From Apostichopus japonicus (lineage: Eukaryota > Echinodermata > Holothuroidea > Aspidochirotida > Stichopodidae), in NCBI RefSeq assembly GCF_037975245.1, contig NC_092570.1, positions 12,563,001 to 12,627,000 of the forward strand: a stretch of DNA of 64,000 nucleotides. Reading direction: 5' to 3'. The notes under the pieces are model-generated. The model worked only from the letters and a program-made list of their open reading frames with translations. It searched no databases and was not told where the DNA came from. Both the position numbers and the translations under genes were made by a program. Of this stretch, positions 1 to 10,836 are shown in pieces (within the stretch, counting starts at the first letter, position 1; each line of letters starts with the position of its first letter).

Positions 1-725
1 TATTGCTGTGGTTGCAGGAACTGGATTTCAGTCTAGTAGTCACTCACCAGGTTTGTCATTATCACAGTCTGCTAACTGTGGCTTTTTATGTTAGGAGTTT
101 TTCTTCAGAGCACATGTCACCTTTGATTTGTAAAAAAAGTCCTGAAATTCAGGGAGTTAAAATTTACTGTCTAAAGATAATTTAAAAAGATTTTTTTTAA
201 CTTCAATCATCAATGTGGGTGTCAATTAAGGGAATAAGGAGGTACTGATGCAACTTTGATAAATGATAGTTGACTGCATCCAAATTAAACCAAGGCCTAG
301 GCTATACTTTTGAAGAAGAAAAAATTAGGCTGAATTCATGTTAGCCTAAAAAGGCTAGGCCAATGCTGACAATTAACACAAACCAAGATCATTTAACCAT
401 TTGGGCACTTGTTTATGGCATACTAAAAAGGGTCTATATAATTAGGCCTGTATGTGTACACAACCCACAAGTTGCCAATGAGTATAGACCTAGCCTAACT
501 AGTTTAGGCCTAGGCTACTTTGTTTTCCTTAGACCTAGTTTAATTGGGCCTTATACTGTGCCATATATACTGTGTAATGTGCTATAACAGTTGTAGTAAT
601 AGAAGGAATGGTCCAGGTCTAATTAAGCCCAGGCTTAACTTATGCTTCGGGCTTAACTAAGGATTAGGGCTTTACGTGATGCCTAGAGGCTAGCCCACCC
701 TTTTACATTAAACTAAAGGTGGGGC

Positions 726-910
726 TTATTCGCAGGGCAGCCCTGCGAATAGCCAGACACATACACCTTATTCACAGGGCAGCCCTGCGAATAGCCGGAC
801 AAAAGCATCTTATTCACAGGGCAGCCCAGTGAATAGCCAGACACAAGCATCTTATTTGCAGGGCTGCCATGCGAATAGCCAGACACATACACTTTATTCA
901 CAGGGCAGCC
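726..910. repeat. 42-bp minisatellite with palindromic core, about 4.4 copies
   Basis: The unit begins TTATTC and recurs every 42 bp (for example at 726 and 768). Each unit carries a near-perfect palindrome with arms TTCGCAGGGC and GCCCTGCGAA around a single central base, followed by an AGCC-GACA spacer. Short minus-strand ORFs across it are by-products of the repeat. A related isolated copy lies at 1455-1511. Confidence 0.9.
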
Positions 911-1454
911 TTAGACTGGGTTAACAGGCTCAGTAATTTTTGGGGCTATTCGAGTTTGCTTTTGAGGCTATTCGAGTTTGCTTTTGGGCACCAGCTATCT
1001 TTTTGAGAGTCTTAATTGGGAGCCTCTATATTTTGAGGAATTTATTGGCCTTTGGGATTCCTATCTTAATGCTGTTAGGATTGGTTTTGGGAGCCTAGGG
1101 CCTTAAGATTGAACCAGTCTAGCATTAGTACCGCCAACATAAAAATGTCATCCCTCGATCATTTTCACCTTTGTTTTTGCAGAGTGACTGCTCATTTGCA
1201 TGTAAAGGTGTGGGAGGTGGGGGGGGGGGTGTCACACCTTTGACCATATTGGCTTTCAGGCAATATCGGCTTTTGGGGAATCCCAAGATAAGCTCCCTTA
1301 AAATAAACTTTTAAACTTGAACTGCTGGGGCTCCAAAAATTAGCTTATGAAGTGGCTAAGACTACTTGGGCCCAAAAGGTTGGCTTTTTCAAGGCCCCTA
1401 AACTGACTGGTATCAATAGCAAAACCTAATAATAAACCTATTTTCAAAATCGTC

Positions 1455-1511
1455 ACAGCCCTGCGAATAAGGTGTCTGTGTACGTTATTCGCCGGGCTGC
1501 CCTGCGAATAA
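1455..1511. repeat. Detached copy of the 42-bp palindromic repeat
   Basis: This stretch contains CAGCCCTGCGAATAAGGTGT and then a second GCCGGGCTGCCCTGCGAATAA arm arrangement matching the palindromic core of the 726-910 array, about 550 bp away. It suggests the unit has been scattered locally rather than only expanded in tandem. Confidence 0.75.
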
Positions 1512-3644
1512 TCACTTCGTAAACTAAAAGTGATACTTTTTTAGGCTAGGCATAGCCTAGGCATACAATAACTAGGAATTAGGATAACTATATGTGCGAC
1601 TGAAACTGCCATGCCTATGATTAGGAGAGCTGGCATAATGAAATCGAATTTGTGGATCGTAAAACGAGAGAGAATAGCCATGCATGTAATTACAGAAACC
1701 AGTCTGAACGTAAAATTCTCGCATTGCTTGTACATTACTCGTATTACACTAGGGCCTATGGCTAGTATGGGCCTAGGCTACACAGACTTTTCAGTTTTCA
1801 TTAGATCTCCATCTTGTTCTTTCTACTTCCAAAAAATTCCTCTTCTCTTATGGTCAGTCGGATAATCAAACAACAATATCCATGTTCTGACCGATTGCAG
1901 CATCCCCAGCACCATTTCTTTCATAATTTCGTACTTTTTTCGTGTACACAAACGATAGTCTATACACTGTGAGTATGCGTGTCGTCTGCTATAAAGTTTT
2001 CAAGTGGACCTATTTTACCACCCTGTGTGGGCGTTTTCCCTCTCGACCAATCCAAATCGGTTACATGGTTGGCCAAACTCTCTCTATATACGGCTCTGAT
2101 TACTAACATTCCACTAGCGCCCTCATTTAACGAAAGTTTCCTATGAATTAAAATATTATATGGGGTGTCTAGTTTCGACTGTTACATAAAGATGCATTTT
2201 TCCAGCATTTTTTAATAAGAAATCAACTTCAGCCACCTGGATTTCCCTTAAAATCTGACATATACTTTGTATTTTTTTTGAGAGGGCTAACTTCTTGCAC
2301 TTCCAACGTCAATATTTTGCTAGGGATGTAGAGCGGTTTCGAAACCGACTAGCTTATTTTGAGACCGACTTAAGTGACTGACCAAGCAACCTGTCGAAAG
2401 CCATAGCAACCAAAGTGGCAGGAGTGAAGCTTGGTACGTTTCATGAACTTTAATTGGTACTCGCTTCGAACTGATGAAAGAGCACTGAAGGTTGACTTAA
2501 GATCATTGAATCCAAAACAAATGATTTTCAAAAGTGAAAGCAGTGAAAAGAATACGGAACTCCCTGCCTGAACTCATGATAGGTGCTGTCCTTAAAATCT
2601 GTAAGTTATCGATTATAAACTTACATCTTGTTCCTGAAGCAGTTGCATATAAGCTACGCTGGTTGATGAACAAAGCAGGTCAGTGAAGCGTCTAGCAACT
2701 TTGGAACTTCTATCACATATACTTTGTCGTGGTAATGATCATAAATCCACAGTGAGGCTGTGTGAATGTGAGCGCGTCCCGAGGGCTGCTATCTATTCAC
2801 TATTCCGGTATTTGTACGTTGAAGTATTTACTAACAACGCTGACCCGTATAATAATCATTCGAACTGTTACCTGGAATATGAGCATGGTAAGTTTTCGAG
2901 TGAATCAAGATTGGGATATCAGTCATGATATTTGAAGCTTTAACGAGGCTCGTGTTTGTTTCATATTACTTGGAGTAAGTTTAGTAAGTTGCATTCACGT
3001 GTCCCGTATAAACCCACAGTATTGCGAGACGGAACTATTTATAAGCTGATAGCTGTTCCCAAAATAACTCCCTGTATGAAGTCAGTAATAGTCAAAAGTT
3101 AAACTCATGCATGTCTTCAGTATAGTTAATGTTTATATTAATCATATATATAGGACGTAGAAACACTAACTGCTGTGTTTCAGGTTAATTACTGTTATAC
3201 GTAACGTGGGATAATGGTACTATAGGCCTATCATCGGGTTAAGATTTAGATATACACCTGCATAAGTAGACCGGGTTAACAAAGTAACTGTAACGACAGT
3301 ACCAGTAATTTTGTTTTGGAGAAAGCAGAATATAGATGATCATAGGGTTCAGTATTGGCAAAGAATCATCCAAACTTTGATAGACTTGTAGTGTCTGTTC
3401 TGTAAATTCCCGCGAGTGGCTGTTTGATAACGATTTCCCAATTTCTAGCACGCTATCATAGAAAAGTTTATTGAGATTACGTAATCGACCTGCCTTGGTC
3501 GTAATACCAATTTTTTACCAATAAGTCTGCAACGCCTACCACATATCTTTTGTCGTGTGACTGTTTCTGTATAGAATACACAGGGAGTTGTTATGGAACT
3601 CCCTGGTATACAGGCCTAAAGGCAACATTTGTTGTTGTTATTCC

Positions 3645-3833
3645 AAAAACGTCAGGGGGGGGCGAGAATTTTTGTTTTCCCTTCACCCCCTCCCCCCTTG
3701 GCTACTAGCCTGGTCAGAATACACCATTTGGCGTCTTCAGGAGATGATCCCCAAACCCCTCCTATATCGGAGTCCGTTTCAATAACCCCAGGACCACACC
3801 CTCCTCTATAAATCCTTGGTTCGCCTCTGGACA
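3645..3833. mobile_element. Probable hAT-like element remnant
   Basis: The right edge reads, on the minus strand, CAGAGGCGAACCAAGG, a CAG-GGCG type terminus like those of the complete elements at 26894, 28199 and 28850. The left side starts with a CAG followed by a G tract. No target duplication could be matched, so the boundaries are approximate. It ends about 140 bp upstream of the GNAT start codon. Confidence 0.4.
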
Positions 3834-3975
3834 TTCTAAATTTTACATTTAGAACCCCCTCCCACTGGTGCAAGGTGGGTTCAAATAGAGGACATGAACA
3901 CGACTCAAAAGCTGAATGGTTGTTTCTTTGATGTATCTCTTGCTTTCTTGTATGAAATAGAAAACTGATCGAGAC

Positions 3976-4102
3976 ATGGGTGGGCATTACGCGATAAGAA
4001 GGGCAACATTGGCAGATAAAGAAGATGTCGCGAGATTAACCCAGGAATTCACGACTGAAGGGGGTATGACCAATCAAGATGCCTCAAGGAATATACAAAG
4101 AG
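3976..4102 (+). CDS. GNAT gene exon 1
   Basis: Encodes residues 1-42 plus one base of codon 43. The donor is AGAG|GTAAAC. The start is fixed by the GNAT N-terminal pattern and by the in-frame stop at 3958-3960. Confidence 0.88.
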
Positions 4103-7100
4103 GTAAACCTTAATATGCTTCAAAACACTAATCACGTAATTATGAAAAAGTTTAATAACGCTCCAGTACGTAACTGGGGGTGGGGGGGGGGGGGTCCGGG
4201 AGTGGTTCTTTTGGAAATGTTATTTAGTGTTTAATTACACCAAGCTCATTTCTTGTAGAATAAAATGCACCAATTTGCACATAGGAGGGCTGTCTTTCTC
4301 ATTCTTTTCCACTATCAAACGGCCTTCACCCTTGCAAACCCAGCCATCGTCTTTACATGTTATGATAGAGATGCCAGGAAAAAGAAACCCTTACTCTGTT
4401 TTGGGAGATGTACAATCTCAGATGGAAATAATCTGAAGATAGTGACGATATATAGTTAAGGTGATACCTCTTAGTTTCTTATGGTGTTCATATTACTTAG
4501 CGCAATTGTTTTATTTCAAATTCGAACCAGCATTTGCAATATCCATCTGTAACAAGTAAAGTGGACATTGCAAGAGATAAAAACGTAGGAAAGTGTCTTG
4601 ATGGTGTCATATAATTTGCCTTTTGCACCCTTGTATATGAAGGAATAATAAACCGTGATATGTCACAAACGGGAGACATGGTATGATGGATGGGACTGCT
4701 TCTCCTTGGATACATATTCACCAAAACCACAAGGATTGTAAATTGGCAATTTTTCGGTTAATACCTTGCCTACAAAGATATCCTATAAATAATGCCGCCC
4801 CCTTCCCCGAATAAAAAATTTCCCACAACTTTTCCCTCTACTTTCCGAATACATGTTTAGTTTCTTTATGTTACATCTTCCGTAATTAAAAATCATGCTT
4901 TCATGTGTTGCCCTGTTTTTGAAACTGCGTGTGTATTAATCAGTATTATGATATCTTGATTCATAAGTAACCCCTTTAACTCGCTGTCGATGTATAATCG
5001 ATGTAGAAAAGTGAACTTGGTAAAAAAAAATCCCCTTCATTGCCCTGATTACGGATTCTTCACCCAACTCGACACTGATGTCTTGATATAAATGTTCCCA
5101 TAGTAAATCCGAATTAATGCGGCCATTGGCTTGTTTTCATACCCGCATATTTTCCTAGCCATTCCTAGGCAGAAGTGATTGAGTTATGACCACACTTAAT
5201 ATGTGTGTGCGAGTTAACATAGGATATGCATATACACTTTTGATAACCATTGGTGCATATCGGACGTTTTATTAATATGAACAGACGATATGAACAAGAT
5301 ATGGATGGTGTAATAATTGGAGGATGTGCTCAATTGTTGTAATTGCTTTATTGTTATGTTTTCTAGCCTGCTATAGTGTTAGTGTACAAGGACATGTTCA
5401 GTCAGTTAATTGTTCTGTGTAAAGTGTCTGCTGGTCTGTGAATCTGACCACCGTTCAACTGTTAGCTTTCTCAGCATTGGTTTGTGGTCACGAGACCTTG
5501 CCTATTCCATAGAAACAGTATACAGTTAACATGCTAACATACATTCTAACATATGGGAGATAGCACTGCTAACAGATGCTAACATATTAGAGATATATAG
5601 CACAGTTAACATATATGCTAACAAATTACAAATAGCACAGCGAACAGATGCTTACATATGAGAGATAACACACGAACATATATGCTAACATATTAGAGAT
5701 AACACAGCGAACATATATGCTAACATGTTAGAGATAGCACAGTTAACATATATGCTTATATATTAGAGATAGCACAGCGAACAGATGCTTACATATTAGA
5801 GATAACACAGCGAACATATATGCTAACATATGAGAGATAGCACAGTTAACATATATGCTGACAAATTACAAATAGCACAGCGAACAGATGCTAACATATT
5901 AGAGATAGCACAGCGAACATATATGCTAACATGTTAGAGATAGCACAGTTAACATATATGCTAACATATTAGAGATAGCACAGCTAACAGATGCTAACAT
6001 ATTAGAGATAACACAGTGAACAGATCCTAACATATTAGAGATAGCACAGTTAACATATATGCTAACATATTAGAGATAGCACAGCGAACATATATGCTAA
6101 CATATTAGAGATAGCACAGCAAACATATATCCTAACATATTAGAGATAGCACAGCGAACATATATGTTAACATATTAGAGATAGCACAGCGAACAGATGC
6201 TAAATATTAGAGATAACACAGCGAACATATATGCTAACATATTAGAGATAGCACAGTTAACATATATGCTGACAAATTACAAATAGCACAGCAAACAGAT
6301 ACTAACATAGTAGAGATAGCACAGCTAACAGATGCTAACATATTAGAGATAGCACAGCGAACATATATGCTAACATATTAGAGATAGCACAGCGAACAGA
6401 TGCTAACATATTAGAGATAACACAGTGAACATATATGCTAACATATTAGAGATAGCACAGTTAACATATATGCTAACAAATACAAATAGCACAGCGAACA
6501 GACGCTAACATATTAGAGATATCACAGCGAACATATATGCTAACATATTAGAGATAGCACAGTTAACATATATGCTAACATTAGAGATAGCACTGCTAAC
6601 ATATTACAAATAGTACAGCTAACACATATGGAGAGCACAGCTAACATAGGATGCTAGCGCGACCTTCTGGACTGGGAGTTTTAGTCCCAGTACGTCATTC
6701 TGAGCTGGAAATCTAACCTACCACTTGTCATTTACCTATTGTAAATATTTTGTATAGAGCATTTAATATGTTATGATATATTAGTTAACTGCAACTGCAG
6801 AATTTCCTGTCTCAATCTTATTTTCTACCATTGAAGTCTCTAGTCTTTCGAACATCTCTAACTTCCAAGAATATCCAGTAAACCGCGGGTGAACGTTACA
6901 GAGGTTAATTAGCTTACGTAAGGCATATGTCCAGCAATAAATTCCATATTTGCAGGTATTAATTCGAATATAGTATAAACGGTGAATTGAGTATAGACGT
7001 TTGAAGATAATTTGCATACATGTAAATTAGCTGCATTCTGATTGGCTAGGACTGTATTCCCAATTTTGCTGACGAAAGCGACGACACTTAATTTTACAAT

Positions 7101-9681
7101 AACATAATGATAACAGTTTGTTTTCTCATACAGACTTTACGAGTAATTTATCGTCCTGGTTTGACTGTATCCTGTTAGTGTACAAACCAACCAACGATCT
7201 CTCACATTCTGTTGGCTTTGCCATGTGGTCCTATGGTTATTTTCCTTACAAGGGTAGATATGCGGAATTAACCAACCTTTATGTCAGCCCCAAGCATCAA
7301 GGTATTCAGTAATTCATTGCTATTTAAGAAACAGAAATATATGAAAAACAACAACTTACAGATAACAAGCATTTAACATTGATCTGCAGTGTATTTGTGT
7401 TCTTGACCTTGACAGTCTACATTATTTAGTTACCTTTGCGGGGACTTCATATGTCAGCACGTCAACATTCTGTAACATTTTCAGCAAATTTTGCTTTCGT
7501 GACCGAGATGACGAAAAGCATTAAATTTCATGAATGGCCAAATTGGTGCCTTGCATGATGGTCGGAATTTTTTTATCGAGAAAGAATGGATTTTCAGGAT
7601 TAATGTTTTATATTTGTTAGAAATAATGGCACCCTATTCGCAGAATGACTATTCGCACCATGTATTGTTGTGTCTGAATTCTCTCTTATTTCTTTCAGGA
7701 AAGAGTCTGGGTTATCATCTGATTCAATCGGTTGCAAAGGCGAGTCCACAAGTATAAAATATACTTTTTACATGATCGATTAACGATTAATTTATTGATT
7801 GAGAATTCATAAATTTTGAGATTTCTTTGATATCATGATGACATAATCACATATCGATAAAATAATGTCAAAATTCAGTATTTATTTTAAGTTTCGGTTA
7901 TGCATGTAAATGTCATTATAATTTAGTAACACAAACAGTTTTATGTACAGTATACTGTAAGAGTAAAATTAATTCATGCAGGGAAAATAGAACGTGTTTG
8001 AGGAAATATCAAAGCAGTACGTGATAGGGATGAGTACGACATTGATCTAGCCGTGTAAGGGGTGGGTGCGACATTGATCTAGCCGTGTAAGGGGTGGGTA
8101 CGACATTGATCTAGCCGTGTAAGGTATGGGGAACGACATTGATCTAGCCGTGTAAGGTGTGGGTGTGACATTGATCTAGCCGTGTAAGGGATGGGTATGA
8201 CATTGTTCTAGCTGTGTAAGGGGTGGTACGACATTGATCTAGCCGTGTAAGGGGTGGGTACGACATTGATCAAGCCGTGTAAGGGGTGTGTACGACATTG
8301 ATCAAGCCGTGTAAGGGGTGGGTACGACATTGATCAAGCCGTGTAAGGGGTGGGTGCGACATTGATCAAGCCGTGTAAGGGGTGGGTACGACATTGATCA
8401 AGCCGTGTAAGGGGTGGGTACGACATTGATCAAGCCGTGTAAGGGGTGGGTGCGACATTGATCAAGCCGTGTAAGGGGTGGGTGCGACATTGATCTAGCC
8501 GTGTAAGGGGTGGGTACGACATTGATCAAGCCGTGTAAGGGGTGGGTACGACATTGATCAAGCCGTGTAAGGGGTGGGTACGACATTGATCAAGCCGTGT
8601 AAGGGGTGGGTGCGACATTGATCAAGCCGTGTAAGGGGTGGGTACGACATTGATCAAGCCGTGTAAGGGGTGGGTACGACATTGTTCTAGCTGTGTAAGG
8701 GGTGGGTGCGACATTGATCTAGCCGTGTAAGGGGTGGGTGCGACATTAATCTAACCGTGTAAGGGGTGGGTACGACATTGATCTAGCCGTGTAAGGGATG
8801 GGTGCGACATTGTTCTAGCTGTGTAAGGGGTGGGTGCGACATTGATCTAGCCGTGTAAGGGATGGGTACGACCTTGATCTAGCCGGTCATGCAGTTGAAA
8901 TTTCATACCAAGTACGTGGGCCGGATGTTTCTACTCCTGTGACAAACACGGAAATTTTTACAATATATTGAAAATTAAAGATCAGATGGTTCTACTTTCA
9001 TTCGAAGAGTTAATTTGTTTTGTTGAAATATCCAATCTAGGTCCTACATACAAACTCCTTAATGTTTTCCCTTTCGGCCACTCAATGAATTCATTGTTGC
9101 ACTTAATTTATGGTTTGATGAGAACATTGTACCAATATTGTAAGATTCCGAGGGCTGCATTAAAGAGGTTTTTGAAACTTTGCTTGCCGCAAAAATGTTC
9201 TCGCATCCCTCCCCCCCCCCCAGTCCCCCTCACCGTATATACACATAGCGTAACGACGTTAGTATTTGCTGGAGGTTTGCTATTAAAGTTAAACAAAGTG
9301 TTAAGATCAATGAATTGAAATCTCGTATTTTGTCGCCATATTACATATGTACAAATAACGTCATATGACTCCTTCCATGTATGGCGAAGACCTTTGATTA
9401 TAGGTTAGCATTGAATTCAAGTTTATCAAACATGGAATTCTTTGATCTTTTTACAGATTATTAGAAGCAAGGGTTGTCAGCGACTGAGGTGGTCTACCAG
9501 TGCTACGAACCACGGAGCCAAAACATTCTATGCTAAAATCAAAGCTGAAAATCTAGCAAGAAAAGGTGTTGAGCTTCTGCAACTTGTTGACCAAAATTTT
9601 ATCGATTTGGCTGCTGGAGACACAAACAGATATCTCACAGATGTAGACAAACCGAAAAGTAAACTCAAATCCAAATATTAA
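3976..9681 (+). CDS. GNAT-family N-acetyltransferase (diamine acetyltransferase-like), 4 exons, 186 aa
   Basis: Coding exons are 3976-4102, 7134-7301, 7699-7739 and 9457-9681; they join in phase (1, 1, 0) to a 186-residue protein ending at TAA. The N-terminus (IRRATLADKEDVARLTQEF, residues 7-25) is a typical GNAT first strand and helix. VGFAMWSYGYFPYKG and LTNLYVSPKHQGKSLG give the core beta-hairpin and the acetyl-CoA loop Q98-G-K-S-L-G103. GCQRLRW and N130-..A-KTFY137 match the C-terminal strand and the tyrosine used as general acid in spermidine/spermine acetyltransferases. An in-frame TAG lies 18 bp upstream of the ATG. The likely reaction is acetyl-CoA-dependent N-acetylation of a small amine or lysine-like substrate in the cytosol; the substrate cannot be fixed from sequence. 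Introns 1 and 3 carry minisatellites. No canonical polyA signal is visible in the 200 bp after the stop. Confidence 0.9.
5525..6652. repeat. 35-bp minisatellite, about 31 copies, in GNAT intron 1
   Basis: The consensus unit contains AGCACAGCGAACATATATGC and CTAACATATTAGAGAT. Variants swap GCGAAC with GTTAAC and ATATATG with AGATG, giving a mixed higher-order pattern. It lies wholly inside intron 1 of the GNAT gene. Confidence 0.95.
7134..7301 (+). CDS. GNAT gene exon 2
   Basis: The acceptor is TTTGTTTTCTCATACAG and the donor is CAAG|GTATTC. The carried-in G completes GAC (D43). It encodes residues 44-98 and the first base of G99, covering the central beta strands up to the acetyl-CoA loop. 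Confidence 0.92.
7699..7739 (+). CDS. GNAT gene exon 3 (41-bp microexon, GC donor)
   Basis: The acceptor is TTATTTCTTTCAG. It encodes the rest of G99 and KSLGYHLIQSVAK (100-112). The best end is AAG|GCGAGT, a strong GC-type donor, because the 17-residue spacing from G103 to the GC of RSKGC then equals that of other GNAT proteins. A GT site 12 bp further on (CAA|GTATAA) is also phase 0 and would insert ASPQ. Confidence 0.82.
8026..8886. repeat. 32-bp minisatellite, about 26 copies, in GNAT intron 3
   Basis: The unit holds GACATTGATCAAGCCGTGTA followed by AGGGGTGGGTAC, with TCTAG replacing TCAAG in some copies. The central copies are nearly identical and the flanking ones diverged, the pattern expected from expansion in the middle of an array. 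Confidence 0.95.
9457..9681 (+). CDS. GNAT gene exon 4 (terminal)
   Basis: The acceptor is TTTGATCTTTTTACAG. It encodes residues 113-186 in phase 0, including GCQRLRW and KTFY, and ends with a Lys-rich tail (DKPKSKLKSKY). Confidence 0.92.
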   Translation: MIRSKGCQRLRWSTSATNHGAKTFYAKIKAENLARKGVELLQLVDQNFIDLAAGDTNRYLTDVDKPKSKLKSKY

Positions 9682-10649
9682 TATACGTTGTTACCTACAC
9701 TGTTCCGTGTCATTGTTTTGTTTTTCTTACGTTCAATCTATTGATGATATTTACGTTCCTCTCTATGATAACTACAGCTTAGTGTGCGTGTATTGAGTCC
9801 AACGTGTACAAGGGAAATACATATTAATTAACAAGGAAGTACATATTTATTAACAATGCATTGGCACAGACTTCATTTTACTCTGTGGAAGACACCAACA
9901 TCAGGATATCATTAATTTTTTAGAACAAACAAACAGCCAGTTTCGTTGATGTGTTTGATCAATTAGCCTAAGTGAATCTTTAATTGTGTAATTATCTATA
10001 ATTAGAGCTAACAGTATTGTGTTTCAAGTCACGCGCATTCGAATGTGTAAGACAATTATTGTAACTATTCAGATATGTTAGTGTTAGTTCATTGATAGTG
10101 GAGACAGCAAAGAGGATGGATAAATGTTGAGGGAACTAGAAGGCTCACAACAAATGTTGATCCGTAACTCATGTATTCGTCGTTTGTTTCATAAGTGGAT
10201 ACGAAGCCTTGGAAGTTATCTTGTATACTCGATGTGAAAGTGAACAGCATCGCGAATTTGTACTAATCAAATCAATCCAAATTCGACTTTCTGATTTCTA
10301 GGAAATTATAGATGCATTTTCCCCTTTTCTGGTATCTGAACCTGCAGGTAATCATAAAATAACTGAAACATGGCTGAGTATTAAACGTTCTTGTTTTATA
10401 GATAACGATACGCAGATATTCTGTTCACATTGGATGGTGTAGTTATAGTCTAGTCATGGAGGTAACACAGATCTGTATTACCGCCATGGTCTAATAACGA
10501 TATTACATTGTGCCATGCACGGTGTCCTGATACTATTGGATTACATGCTTGGATTCGTCCTCACAATGCCCACAGACTGATCACATACTGATCACAGTGT
10601 GGTTCAAACAGCGTCCCCATTAAACGTAAAAAAAACTTGTGACGTCAGT
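9682..10649. other. Intergenic stretch between the GNAT and THAP genes
   Basis: About 970 bp of AT-rich DNA with no supported exon. Both neighbours are on the plus strand, so it must contain the GNAT 3' end and the THAP promoter. No TATA box or canonical AATAAA was recognised. Confidence 0.5.
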
Positions 10650-10836
10650 ATGCCGATGCAGTGTTCAGCTTTCAGCTGCAGAAACCGAGCGAGCAAGGCT
10701 TGTGGGAAACAGTTTTATCGATTTCCGAGTTTGCGATCAGATAAAAAGAGAAGAATGAAATGGATATTAGCAACGAAGAGAAAAGGATGGGAGCCGACAG
10801 AAAATAGCAGAATATGCAGTGACCACTTCATTTCAG
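10650..10836 (+). CDS. THAP gene exon 1 (C2CH core)
   Basis: Encodes residues 1-62 with all four zinc ligands. The donor is TTTCAG|GTAAAA, phase 1. Confidence 0.9.

Larger units (their letters stand above)
1..3975. other. Gene-free 5' stretch
   Basis: No coding exon could be supported here on either strand. The region is rich in TAGGCCTA-like motifs (about 280-560 and 1540-1770). It contains the 42-bp minisatellite listed separately, a two-copy repeat of GGCTATTCGAGTTTGCTTTT at about 944-985, and the end of a hAT-like element at about 3645-3833, just upstream of the GNAT start codon. The promoter of the GNAT gene probably lies at its 3' edge, but no core element is recognisable. Confidence 0.6.

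Noticed and set aside
8398-8586. Minus-strand ORF with LDQCRTHPLHGLINVVPTPY repeats
   Set aside because: It is an antisense translation of the 32-bp minisatellite in GNAT intron 3.
5525-8886. CRISPR-like regular repeats
   Set aside because: The repeats are contiguous without unique spacers and lie in introns of a eukaryotic gene.
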